Below, in pieces: positions 43,629-52,402 of a stretch of 64,000 nt of DNA. Made by a program: the position numbers and the translations under genes. The first letter of the stretch is position 1. Each line of letters starts with the position of its first letter. The notes beneath the pieces were generated by a model that saw only the letters and a program-made list of their open reading frames with translations, had not been told where the DNA came from and ran no database searches. Origin of the DNA: Herpetosiphon giganteus (GTDB lineage Bacteria > Chloroflexota > Chloroflexia > Chloroflexales > Herpetosiphonaceae); assembly GCF_016907925.1 (NCBI RefSeq), contig NZ_JAFBCZ010000003.1, positions 248,001-312,000 of the forward strand, in the 5' to 3' direction.

Positions 43629-45400
43629 TAGAGCTGTTTAAAAAAGTATTGATAGATGGCATTACTCCCTAAGCTGCCGCCTAAAGCATAAAAGAAGGCA
43701 GTTAATGAAAATGGATTAAACGCTCCGAAAATATAAATCGCATACACGCTGCCTGCTAACAACGCCCCACCAATGCTCAACAGCAACTGAATAATCACAT
43801 CATGTTTGCGCTCAGCAAACATCATCGCCCAAATAATGCCAATTAATGCGCCAACTGCTGCCTCAATCAAGAGGCTGTTGTTGGGATAATAGACTACCGC
43901 CAAAACGATGCTCAGAAATACAGCACCGCCGCCAAAGCCAGCAATCAAGGGCCATAAATCGCCGGTATCTGGCTTGGGCAGCGTGCCTTGGGCGAGTTGA
44001 ATCTTCAATTTGCGCCGCTGCGGTTTTTCAGTGCCAATCCGAATTTCAAAGCTTACGCTCGCAGATTGACCAGGCATTGGGTTACGATCAAGATCGAGGC
44101 CAAATTGAAACTGTTGGGGTTGATCGGGCACGACGTAAAGCTCTGGTGGCCCAACTTGCAACCAGCCAGGTGCATCGACGGCCTTAATATGCGCTGCCCG
44201 ATTGCGCGCCGTAACCGTCAATGGCGTGGCGGTCATACCATCCAACGGCAACATCACGGTGTTGTATTCAAATTTAACTTCAGCAGCCAATAGATTCGGC
44301 GCTAAGCTTCCAACCAAAAAATCAAGCACCCGCTCTGGACGTTCGTTTTGCACCAGCATGCGATGAACTTTGATCGCCAATTCCGTGTGTTGATGCTGAC
44401 GCAACCATGTATTCAGATCGCCGTTGACCAAGGCATGCAAGCCATAGCCCCAATCGGCCTGAATCGCCTGGGCCAAATCATGGCCATTATAGGGCGTGAC
44501 TCCACTCGGAAACTTAAACGGCTGCACAAGCGTTGGCTCAAGCGTTTCCTCAAGCAAATCGCGGAAAATGGTGGCATTTGGCCGTTGGCTTAAATCTTCA
44601 TGCAACGCGCGGCCAAGCACTTGTTGCATGCGTTGGGGCAAGCTGGTTAATTTCGGGAAGTGTAACGGGTGTTGGGTTGGATCATCGTCAGTGAGCAGTT
44701 GATAGATGGTGGCGGCTAAATTATAAATATCGCTGGCAGGATAGCGCTGATTGCGATATTGCTCAGGCGCGGCATAGCCAGGCGTGCCATAGGTTTTGCC
44801 TGCACCGCTAATTGCGGCTGCGCCAAAATCGACCAAAAATAACTCGTTACTCTCACGATCACGAATCAAATTGGCGGGCTTAATATCGCCATGGACAATT
44901 GGTGGCTTGAGGCCATGCAAATATTCCAAAATTTTGCATACCACAATCCCATCACGCAGCACTTGCTCGAATGGCCGAGCCTTACCCGCCATAAAGCTGC
45001 CATCAACCAGAATATGGCTTAGCCCATACTCCAAATCACGACCTGCCACATATTCCATCACAATTGTGGCAACCCCGTCTTCCTCAAAATAGGCAAAAAC
45101 TTGGGGAATTTGGGGATGGCGGAGCTTGGTTAGCAGCTCAGCTTCGGTGGCAAACATGCGCCGCGATTCGCTGCCGCCTTGGAGTTGCGTGCGCTTCAAA
45201 ATACATTGCCGATTGAAGGTACGGGTATCTTCGGCAAGGTAGATTTGGCCAGTGCCACCCTCGCGCAAGGGTTGAAGTACCCGATATTGACCCATAATCA
45301 ACGCACCAGCTACCAGCAGTTGAGGTAGCGGTGCGTTACATTGATCACAGCTAGAGCTTTGGGCATTAGCCACGGTTGTGCCACACGCAGGACATTGCAT
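43628..45400 (-). CDS. Membrane Ser/Thr protein kinase with N-terminal zinc ribbon
   Basis: 590 residues. The first 25 carry a zinc ribbon (CPACG...CDQC). The kinase domain (about 38-300) has 'REGGTGQIYLAED' (glycine loop), 'CILKRTQL' (Lys), 'MEYVAGRDLEYGL', 'IVHGDIKPANLIRD', 'VDFGAA' and 'GYAAPEQYR'. The catalytic loop reads HGD instead of HRD, which is seen in some bacterial kinases. A helical region and Ig-like domain follow (about 370-460). Three or four hydrophobic helices at the C-terminus (from 'LWPLIAGFGGGAVFLSIVLA') anchor it, so the kinase domain is cytoplasmic. Substrates are unknown. Confidence 0.92.
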   Translation of the reverse strand: MQCPACGTTVANAQSSSCDQCNAPLPQLLVAGALIMGQYRVLQPLREGGTGQIYLAEDTRTFNRQCILKRTQLQGGSESRRMFATEAELLTKLRHPQIPQVFAYFEEDGVATIVMEYVAGRDLEYGLSHILVDGSFMAGKARPFEQVLRDGIVVCKILEYLHGLKPPIVHGDIKPANLIRDRESNELFLVDFGAAAISGAGKTYGTPGYAAPEQYRNQRYPASDIYNLAATIYQLLTDDDPTQHPLHFPKLTSLPQRMQQVLGRALHEDLSQRPNATIFRDLLEETLEPTLVQPFKFPSGVTPYNGHDLAQAIQADWGYGLHALVNGDLNTWLRQHQHTELAIKVHRMLVQNERPERVLDFLVGSLAPNLLAAEVKFEYNTVMLPLDGMTATPLTVTARNRAAHIKAVDAPGWLQVGPPELYVVPDQPQQFQFGLDLDRNPMPGQSASVSFEIRIGTEKPQRRKLKIQLAQGTLPKPDTGDLWPLIAGFGGGAVFLSIVLAVVYYPNNSLLIEAAVGALIGIIWAMMFAERKHDVIIQLLLSIGGALLAGSVYAIYIFGAFNPFSLTAFFYALGGSLGSNAIYQYFFKQL

Positions 45401-45466
45401 AGATTGGTCTCAATTAAAGGCTTTTCACGTATGATACACGTTTACGCAACTTTGCCCAAAAGGTGG

Positions 45467-46243
45467 CTACTGCTGGCGGCGTTCATTGGCCAAGATTGCC
45501 AAAACTTCTTGCTGCAACGCTGCATTCGTCGCCACCGCATCTGCCCCCCAAATGCTGGCCTCGCCAGCCCAGGTTGTAAAATGGCCGCCAGCCTCGCGCA
45601 AAATTGGCAGCAATGGCGCGCAATCCCACGGATTCATGGCAGGATCAAGCATAATTTCGGCCCGCCCAGTTGCCACCAACACGTAGCCATAGCAATCGCC
45701 CCAGGTGCGCTGAAGTTTGGTTTTGCTCACCAGTTGCGCGTAGGCATCAGAGCGTTTCATGGCCGAAGTTACCGAGGTCGTGAGCAATGTGGCCTCAGCT
45801 AGCGTGTCGACCTTGCTCACATGCGCTGGCCGCCCATTCCAGCTACAGCCCAAACCATCAGCCGCCGCTAGCATCTCATCGAAGGCTGGCAAATAGACTG
45901 CGCCCACACTGGCTTGGCCTTTGACTTCTAGCCCAATCAGCACGCCATAAAACGGCACGCCATGAATAAAGGTTTTAGTACCATCAATTGGGTCGATAAT
46001 CCAGCGATAATCAGCATCGCCCTGTTGTTCGCCATGTTCCTCGCCAATAATCGTATGGCTTGGAAAATAGCGCCCAATACATTCCCGAATGATCGTTTCG
46101 GCTTCGCGATCGGCGCGAGTAACCGGAGTCGAATCGCCTTTGGTTTCAACCTGAACATCGGCCCCAAAATAGGCCAGCGTGCGCCGACCACCTAAATAGG
46201 CAGCTTCGCTCGCAACATCCAACAATTCGCGCAAACTTGGCAT
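45467..46243 (-). CDS. Inositol-monophosphatase family enzyme (possible histidinol-phosphatase)
   Basis: 258 residues. The metal motifs are 'IIGEEHGEQQ' (Glu), 'WIIDPIDGTKTFIHGVPF' and 'NPWDCAPLLPILREAGGHF'. The pattern with 'FIHGVP' and 'TWGDCYGYVLVATGRAEI' is closest to HisN-type histidinol-phosphate phosphatases of the family, but inositol phosphatase or 3'-phosphoadenosine phosphatase activity cannot be excluded. The ATG at 46243 has AAGGA 8 bases upstream; two earlier ATGs lie within or before that site. It begins 27 bp after the MarR gene stop, in the same direction, so the two may be co-transcribed. Confidence 0.88.
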   Translation of the reverse strand: MPSLRELLDVASEAAYLGGRRTLAYFGADVQVETKGDSTPVTRADREAETIIRECIGRYFPSHTIIGEEHGEQQGDADYRWIIDPIDGTKTFIHGVPFYGVLIGLEVKGQASVGAVYLPAFDEMLAAADGLGCSWNGRPAHVSKVDTLAEATLLTTSVTSAMKRSDAYAQLVSKTKLQRTWGDCYGYVLVATGRAEIMLDPAMNPWDCAPLLPILREAGGHFTTWAGEASIWGADAVATNAALQQEVLAILANERRQQ

Positions 46244-46270
46244 GGCTTGCATCCTTCCATAGCAACACAA

Positions 46271-46744
46271 TTAGCGTGAGCCATGGTAGTTGGCAGCATC
46301 CAAACGAGCAAGTTCTTGCACAAAGCGCTGCACAATATCGGCCAAAAGCGCCAATTCCTGATTATCGAATTGCTCCATCAGCTGCGACATATCGCGATAG
46401 CGTTCAGCATTGATTGATTCAATCTTTTTGCGCCCTGCATCCGTAAGCTCTACGAACACTACGCGACGATCTTGTTCGTCGCGCTCGCGAGCCACCAAAT
46501 CGTTGTTGATCAGCCGATCAACAATGCCGGTTAATGTGGCGGGTGCATGCTGAGTAATGCGCCCAAGGTCACTCATGCTGGCGCGGCCTTGGTGGGCATC
46601 GAGGGCAATTAATAAAATTGCCTGCGAAAGCGTCAAGCCCAAGCGTTCCATAGTTTGGCTGCTTTGGCGATGCGAGAGCCAAGTCAATTGGCGAATCATA
46701 TCGGAGATTGAGCTGAGTAGTGAACTACGATGTTCATCTTCCAT
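46271..46744 (-). CDS. MarR-family transcriptional regulator
   Basis: 157 residues with the winged-helix order of MarR proteins: dimerisation helices, 'TLSQAILLIALDAHQGRASM', recognition region 'ITQHAPATLTGIVDRLINND', wing 'LVARERDEQDRRVVFVELTD' and C-terminal helices. The ATG at 46744 has AAGGA 7 bases before it. It is divergent from the RND exporter gene and likely represses it and itself, releasing DNA when a drug or aromatic ligand binds. Candidate operator repeats overlap its leader. Confidence 0.93.
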   Translation of the reverse strand: MEDEHRSSLLSSISDMIRQLTWLSHRQSSQTMERLGLTLSQAILLIALDAHQGRASMSDLGRITQHAPATLTGIVDRLINNDLVARERDEQDRRVVFVELTDAGRKKIESINAERYRDMSQLMEQFDNQELALLADIVQRFVQELARLDAANYHGSR

Positions 46745-46757
46745 AAAGATTTCCTTG

Positions 46758-46840
46758 TTGTGAACAATTGTGAAAAACCACAGTACCATGCCACTTTAGG
46801 GCGATTGGCATCTTGACACAAAATTCACAAATCCTATAAT
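46758..46840 (+). promoter_or_regulatory. Exporter promoter and candidate MarR operator
   Basis: TTGACA (46813-46818) and TATAAT (46835-46840), 16 bp apart, face the RND gene. TTGTGAA occurs at 46758-46764 and 46768-46774 (10 bp phase) and inverted (TTCACAA) at 46824-46830 inside the promoter spacer. This places a likely MarR site over both divergent genes. Confidence 0.6.
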
Positions 46841-46930
46841 AGTTCGCGTGCCGAAATATTATCGACATATATAATCGTAGCGACAAATAATCTTGCCGTC
46901 AAACATTTTCGTGCCGAAAGGAGCCACGTA

Positions 46931-49900
46931 GTGTTGTGGTTTACACGTCAATCGCTTAAGCGCTCGCCAATTACGATCATGATCTCAGTGGTCTTGATCA
47001 TTGCGGGGCTGGTTGCTTCAGCAGGGCTGAAACGGGAACTCTTCCCGGATATTTCCTTCCCCATCGTCAGCATCACCACGATCTATCCGGGGGCTTCTTC
47101 TGAAACCATGGATAGCGAAGTGACATCGGTAATCGAAAAGGCCGTTAATGGCTTGTCGGGCGTTCAAGCAGTTCAATCAACATCGTCAGAAAGCTTTGCC
47201 TTTACCATTTTGACCTTTGATGTTGATGTTGACCCCAAAGATGCCAAGGTTGAGGTTCAAGAGAAAATTAGCTCGTTGAGCTTACCTGAGAACGCCCAAA
47301 AACCAACGATTGGCACGTTTAACTTCAATTCGTTGCCAATTGTCGTGGCCAGCGTTAGCGGCGCAAACTTGAGCGACGTTCAAGCCAAGGTCGATGGCGA
47401 ACTGGTGCCAGCCTTGTCGGCCATCCCTGGCGTGAACAACGTGGCGGTAACCGGCGGCGAGCAAGAAAAAGTTTTGGTCACGCTTGATCCTGAGAAAATG
47501 GCTGCCAACAACTTAACCCAAGCCCAAGTTGTGCAATTCTTGCAAGCCAATAACTTGGTCTTCCCCGTGGGCACGATTACCGACGAAGGCCGTGGCTTGC
47601 CTTTGCGGATTACCCACAAATATAGCTCAACCAACGAAATTGAAAACGTTGTAGTTGGGATCAAGGGTGTTGATCTAAGTGGTGGAGCCAGCGGTGGCCT
47701 TGGTGGTGCAACTGGTGGTTTTGGCGGTGCGGCTGCCCAACCAACTGCGGCAGCTACTCCTAGCCCAACCCAAGCCCCAACCCAACCAGTCACAACCAGC
47801 TTGATTCCTGCTCCATTGCAAGCTGCTGGTATTACGAGCCCTGATCAAATTACACCTGCGGTGATTGGCCAATTTCCTGCTGCTGGCTTGAGCCAAATCA
47901 GCTTGCCATTGGCCTTGGCCTTGAGCGACGATAGCCAAGCTGCGTTGGCCGAACGCTTGCCAGAAGCTGAAGTGCCAGCAGAATTTGCGGCCTTTGGCAT
48001 TACAGCACCTGACCAAATTACGCCAACGGTAATTGGCCAATTGCCAGCTGCTGGCTTGGCTCAATTCCCAGTCAACTTGGCTTTGGCTTTGCCCGAAGCT
48101 AGCCAAACTGCTTTGGCCGAAGCTGTGGCCGCTGCTCCTGCTGCTACTCCAGCTCCAGGCAATGGCGCAAGTGCCTTGCCAGCAGAATTTGCGGCCTTTG
48201 GCATTACTAGCCCTGATCAAATTACGCCTGAGCTGATCGAGCAAATTCCAGCTCAATTCTTATCGGCCTTTACGCCTGAAATTACTGCCTTGCTTTCAGA
48301 AGAAAGCCAAGCAGCCTTGGCGCAAAAGCTCAACAATCCCGATGCAGCTGGCAGCGCTGGCGTGCCTGAAGCATTGCTGATTCGCTTGAAGGATGTGGCG
48401 ACGGTTGAAGTTGGCGCAGTTGGTGGCAGCACTGTAACCCGTACCAACGGCCAAGCCAGCTTGGGCTTGGAAATTTCCAAAGATACCACTGGCAACACGG
48501 TTGAAATTGTCGAAGCTGTTGAAGCTGAATTCGCCAAATTCAACGATGGTAGTTTGACGATTCAAATCGTCAGCGAACAAGCCACCCCAATCAACCAAGC
48601 GGTTAGCGCAGTGTTGACCGAAGGCGCAATTGGCGCAGTCGTGGCGATTGTGGTGATCTTCTTGTTCTTGCGTTCGTTGCGCACCACCTTGGTAACCGCA
48701 GTTTCAATTCCACTTTCAATTATGGTGGCCTTGATTCTGATGCGTTTGCAAGGTTTCTCGCTCAACGTGATGACCTTGGGCGGTCTGACCGTCGCGGTCG
48801 GACGGGTGGTCGACGACTCGATTGTGGTGCTGGAAAACATCTATCGCTACTTGAATAAAGGCGCGAATCGCCGCGAAGCTGTGATCGAAGGCACCAAGGA
48901 AGTTGCTGGCGCAATTACCTCATCGACCTTGACCACCGTCTGTGTGTTCTTGCCCTTGGGCTTGGTCGGCGGGATCGTCTCGAAATTCTTCTTGCCCTTC
49001 GCTTTGACCGTTACCTACGCTTTGTTGGCTTCGTTGATTGTGGCAATTACGATTGTGCCGCTTTTGGCCTATCTGTTTATTCGCCAAACCAAAGAAGAGC
49101 CAGAAAACACTTGGATGCAACGCGCTTACACTCCAGCCTTGTTGTGGGCTTTGCGCAACCGCGCTTGGACATTGGTCATTGCATTTGCCTTGTTGCTGGG
49201 TAGCTTTGGTTTCGTCAATTTCTTGAAATTCACCTTCTTGCCTGATAGCAGCGAAAAGTTGATTTCAATCCAGATCAACACGCCATCGGGCACTGACCTT
49301 GAAACCACCGTTGCCAAAGCCAACGAAATTGAAAAATTGTTGTTGGTGCAACGTGATGCAGGCAAAGTGCGCGATATTCAAACCGTCATTGGTAGCTCAA
49401 GCGGTGCAAACGCAGCTCGTGATCGATCCGGTGGTGCCAGCGCTCCTGATAGCGCCCGCTTCAGCTTGACGATCGATAACGACAAAGTAACCGACCCAGC
49501 TGCTTTCGCCAAAGAACTGGAAACCCAAATCAAAGGCGTTGCTGGCCTCGAATCGGTAACTGCCGAAGTTGTTTCGCAAGGTGGCGGCCCTGGCAATGCT
49601 GGCCTCGACATTACCTTGGTTAGCTCGGATATTAACAAACTGCGCGAAGCCAACGACAAAATTATGGCCGTAATCGGTGGCAATAAAGTCAGCGATCGCT
49701 TCGATATTGCCAACGTCAAGAGCAGCTTGGCCGAAGTGCAGCCAGAGCTTGAAGTTGCGGTTGATCCTGCCAAGGCAATCAACAGCGGCACCAGCACAGC
49801 CCAAATCGCTTTGCAAATTCGCGCAATGCTGACTGGCGAAAACGCTGGGACTGTCCAATTGGATGGCACCAACAAACCGCTTGATATTTACGTACAAGTC

Positions 49901-50731
49901 GATCCTGCGGCCTTGGATGCTGAAAAATTGCGCGCGCTGGAAGTCGGCACAATCAACACCGTGCCACTTTCACAAGTTGCAACGATTAGCGAAGTGCCTG
50001 GCGCAAGCAGCATCGTGCGGATCAACGGCGACCGCGCCACCTCGATTTCAGGTCAATTTACCAGCGATGATACCTTCTCGACCCAAGCTGCGGTCGAGGC
50101 TGAAATTCGCGATAACATTGGCTTGCCCGAAGGCGTAATTATTCAAGCTGGTGCCCAAGCCCAATCACAAACCGACACCTTCAACGATATGTTCCTCGCC
50201 TTGGGCGTGGCCGTTATCTTGGTGTATTTGGTGATGGTGCTCTCGTTTGGCTCGTTGATGAACCCATTAATCATTCTCTTCTCGTTGCCATTGGCGATTA
50301 TCGGGGTCTTGACCTCGCTGTTCCTCACTGGCAAGCCACTGGGCATCACCACCATGATTGGGGTCTTGCTCTTGATTGGGATTGTGGTGACCAATGCAAT
50401 CGTGTTGATTGAGTTGGTTGAACAATATCGTGAAGAAGGCAAGCCAGTCTACGAATCGTTGGTGCAAGCTGCTCGCGTGCGCTTACGGCCAATCTTGATG
50501 ACCGCAATTGCGACGATGGTTGCCTTGCTGCCATTGGCTTTGGGCCTCAAAGAAGGCGGCTTTATTGGCGCAGACCTTGGGATTGCGGTGATTGGTGGCT
50601 TGTTCACCTCGACCTTCTTGACCTTGCTGGTTGTGCCAGTTGTGTATAGCTTGGTTGAAAGCCTCAAAAAACGCTTTGGCTTTGGCGATAAGCATGGCCA
50701 TAGCGAAACCAGCGAAGCCGAAGCCGCCTAA
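46931..50731 (+). CDS. RND-family exporter with a 225-residue repeat insertion
   Basis: 1266 residues, AcrB-like. The protein starts with GTG behind AAAGGAG. It has the N-terminal helix 'SPITIMISVVLIIAGLVASA', the porter motifs 'FPIVSITTIYPGASSETMDS' and 'EKISSLSLPENAQKP', and the membrane motif 'GRVVDDSIVVLENIYRYLN' with the proton-relay Asp pair. The loop at about 250-475 is replaced by Gly/Ala/Pro-rich sequence and three units of 'GIT(S/A)PDQITP' (from about residues 298, 356 and 423), so the first porter domain is much enlarged. No membrane-fusion protein or outer-membrane channel gene lies next to it, in line with a cell type probably lacking a standard Gram-negative outer membrane. A terminator follows. 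Confidence 0.93.
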   Translation: MLWFTRQSLKRSPITIMISVVLIIAGLVASAGLKRELFPDISFPIVSITTIYPGASSETMDSEVTSVIEKAVNGLSGVQAVQSTSSESFAFTILTFDVDVDPKDAKVEVQEKISSLSLPENAQKPTIGTFNFNSLPIVVASVSGANLSDVQAKVDGELVPALSAIPGVNNVAVTGGEQEKVLVTLDPEKMAANNLTQAQVVQFLQANNLVFPVGTITDEGRGLPLRITHKYSSTNEIENVVVGIKGVDLSGGASGGLGGATGGFGGAAAQPTAAATPSPTQAPTQPVTTSLIPAPLQAAGITSPDQITPAVIGQFPAAGLSQISLPLALALSDDSQAALAERLPEAEVPAEFAAFGITAPDQITPTVIGQLPAAGLAQFPVNLALALPEASQTALAEAVAAAPAATPAPGNGASALPAEFAAFGITSPDQITPELIEQIPAQFLSAFTPEITALLSEESQAALAQKLNNPDAAGSAGVPEALLIRLKDVATVEVGAVGGSTVTRTNGQASLGLEISKDTTGNTVEIVEAVEAEFAKFNDGSLTIQIVSEQATPINQAVSAVLTEGAIGAVVAIVVIFLFLRSLRTTLVTAVSIPLSIMVALILMRLQGFSLNVMTLGGLTVAVGRVVDDSIVVLENIYRYLNKGANRREAVIEGTKEVAGAITSSTLTTVCVFLPLGLVGGIVSKFFLPFALTVTYALLASLIVAITIVPLLAYLFIRQTKEEPENTWMQRAYTPALLWALRNRAWTLVIAFALLLGSFGFVNFLKFTFLPDSSEKLISIQINTPSGTDLETTVAKANEIEKLLLVQRDAGKVRDIQTVIGSSSGANAARDRSGGASAPDSARFSLTIDNDKVTDPAAFAKELETQIKGVAGLESVTAEVVSQGGGPGNAGLDITLVSSDINKLREANDKIMAVIGGNKVSDRFDIANVKSSLAEVQPELEVAVDPAKAINSGTSTAQIALQIRAMLTGENAGTVQLDGTNKPLDIYVQVDPAALDAEKLRALEVGTINTVPLSQVATISEVPGASSIVRINGDRATSISGQFTSDDTFSTQAAVEAEIRDNIGLPEGVIIQAGAQAQSQTDTFNDMFLALGVAVILVYLVMVLSFGSLMNPLIILFSLPLAIIGVLTSLFLTGKPLGITTMIGVLLLIGIVVTNAIVLIELVEQYREEGKPVYESLVQAARVRLRPILMTAIATMVALLPLALGLKEGGFIGADLGIAVIGGLFTSTFLTLLVVPVVYSLVESLKKRFGFGDKHGHSETSEAEAA

Positions 50732-50755
50732 TTAGCTGCTTGGTTCTGGTTACAG

Positions 50756-50789
50756 CGCAGGTTACCTTCACGGTAGCCTGCGTTTTTTG
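50756..50789 (+). terminator. Intrinsic terminator of the RND gene
   Basis: CGCAGGTTACC/GGTAGCCTGCG stem (one G-U) with a 5-base loop and TTTTTTG tail, 25 bp after the stop codon. The 280 bp that follow to 51070 hold no recognisable feature. Confidence 0.9.
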
Positions 50790-51070
50790 TTGGCAAGGCA
50801 ACTTTAGCGCTCCTAATGTTGCAATTTGAGTTATTTTGGCATCAAAACTGTAGGAAAAATGCTTTACACTGGCCATTAGCCACGTATGTTTCCCAGCGTG
50901 TATAACTATTGTGGCTATCAATAAAGCTTGGATCAGTCAGATTCAGCTTCGGTTTGCATTCTAGGCCAGCTATGCGTACCATGCACTAAATCGATGTCCA
51001 CAAACGTGCATTTTTAGTATTGCACAAGCTTTAATCAAGCTACGTTTTGTTGTGTGTAGGAGTTATGGCT

Positions 51071-51229
51071 ATGTCCAAGGGCTTTCGGAATTGGCTAATT
51101 ATCTATGCGGTTTTATTTTTGGTCTTAGTTGTTGGCATGATGTTTCTCGATGTGCCATGGTATGTGGCAGTGATTTTGACCGCTGTTGGCATGATTTATC
51201 AAGCTGGGCGTTATTTCTTATGGGATTAA
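51071..51229 (+). CDS. Small two-helix membrane protein
   Basis: 52 residues. The ATG at 51071 has TAGGAG 8 bases upstream; an ATG six bases earlier is too close to it. Two hydrophobic segments ('WLIIYAVLFLVLVVGMMFL' and 'WYVAVILTAVGMIYQAG') form a helical hairpin with a short Asp/Pro turn. The family is not recognised and no clear partner is adjacent. Confidence 0.65.
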   Translation: MSKGFRNWLIIYAVLFLVLVVGMMFLDVPWYVAVILTAVGMIYQAGRYFLWD

Positions 51230-51237
51230 ATTTTGTT

Positions 51238-51373
51238 CCCTCTCCCCCCAGCCCCCTCGCCCACTGGACGCGGGCGAGGGGAGCACGCGTTTGTTTTTAC
51301 CAACGAATTATTGCTGAACCACCGCATTAAAGTCCCTCTCCCGCGCCACGGGAGAGGGGTTGGGGTGAGGGCG
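51238..51373. repeat. Family A palindromic repeats in opposing orientation
   Basis: The segment starts 'ccctctccccccagccccctc' and ends with the reverse 'gggagaggggttggggtgaggg'. The central part (51296-51335) is the same non-palindromic core seen at 25940-25990 ('ttttaccaacg...aaccaccgc...ttaaag'). Confidence 0.85.
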
Positions 51374-51426
51374 TGACCAATCAGATTCAATCGATCAGAG
51401 CACGCAGCAAATTAAGATATTCGATC

Positions 51427-51432
51427 TATAAT
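51427..51432 (+). promoter_or_regulatory. -10 element placed for a leaderless transcript
   Basis: TATAAT at 51427-51432 ends 7 bp before the ATG of mevalonate kinase at 51440. Transcription would start at or next to the A of the start codon. There is no ribosome binding site between. Confidence 0.6.
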
Positions 51433-51439
51433 ACTCGCG

Positions 51440-52402
51440 ATGAATAGTGCGCCTGGAAAACTTATTTTAGCGGGCGAGCATGCCGTGGTGTATGATCAAC
51501 CTGCTTTAGCTATGCCGATTGCCGCCCTCCGCGCGAGCGTCGTCGCCGAACCAGCTCCTTCTGGCGCTGGCATGACGGTGCACGCGCCCGATTTGGGCTT
51601 GGTTTGGCGTTTACGGGCAACCGCGCCGCTCAGCGATTTAGCTCAGCGCACTTTAGATTATTTGCAATTGCCAGAGCCTGATTTGCGCTTGACGATCAGC
51701 TCCAGCATTCCAATTGCTAGTGGCATGGGCAGTGGGGCTGCGGTTGGCGCTGCCTTGGTGCGCGCCTTGGCCGAACAGGCGGGCCAGCAGATTGCAGCCC
51801 AAGTCATTTCAGATTTGGTGTATCAGAGCGAAAAAGCGTTTCATGGTACGCCCTCAGGCATTGATAATACCGTCGTTGCCTACGAACAGCCAATTCTGTT
51901 TCAGCGCCAAGCCCATGCTGATCCGATTATTGCGCCGCTAGCGGTGGGCCAGCAATGGCATTTTGTGGTCGCCGATAGTGGCATCGCCAGCGAAACCAAA
52001 GCGGTAGTCGGCGATTTGCGCCAGCGCTGGTTGGCTGAGCCAGATCGCTATAATGCTCAATTTGCAGCGGTTGGCAGCTTGGTGCGGCAGATTCAAGCAG
52101 CGCTCGCGGGCAATGCTGGCCCAGAATTTGGCCAATTGCTGAGCCAAAATCATCAATTACTCCAAACGCTCGGCGTTTCGTGCGCCAAACTTGATCACTT
52201 GGTGCACGCGGCGCTTGAAGCTGGGGCTTGGGGCGCAAAAATGTCGGGCGCTGGCTGGGGCGGAATTATGCTAGCCCTCGTTCCCGCTGAGCGTGCAGCC
52301 TTGATTCAAAACCAATTGCGAGCCGCTGGGGCGGTGCAAACTTGGCAAACCAGCCTGATGCCGACCCAGGCTGCTGAAGAGGTTACTCATGACCATGCTT
52401 GA
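51440..52402 (+). CDS. mvk: Mevalonate kinase
   Basis: GHMP kinase of 320 residues that phosphorylates mevalonate for isoprenoid synthesis. Motifs: 'APGKLILAGEHAVVYDQPAL' at the N-terminus, the ATP loop 'PIASGMGSGAAVGAALVRAL', 'SGIDNTVVAYEQP' and the C-terminal 'KMSGAGWGGIMLAL'. The mevalonate route is used by some Chloroflexota, which fits the suggested host. The ATG stands 7 bases after a TATAAT, so the mRNA is probably leaderless. The 3' end overlaps the glycosyltransferase start by 14 bp. No other mevalonate-pathway gene is visible. Confidence 0.93.
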   Translation: MNSAPGKLILAGEHAVVYDQPALAMPIAALRASVVAEPAPSGAGMTVHAPDLGLVWRLRATAPLSDLAQRTLDYLQLPEPDLRLTISSSIPIASGMGSGAAVGAALVRALAEQAGQQIAAQVISDLVYQSEKAFHGTPSGIDNTVVAYEQPILFQRQAHADPIIAPLAVGQQWHFVVADSGIASETKAVVGDLRQRWLAEPDRYNAQFAAVGSLVRQIQAALAGNAGPEFGQLLSQNHQLLQTLGVSCAKLDHLVHAALEAGAWGAKMSGAGWGGIMLALVPAERAALIQNQLRAAGAVQTWQTSLMPTQAAEEVTHDHA

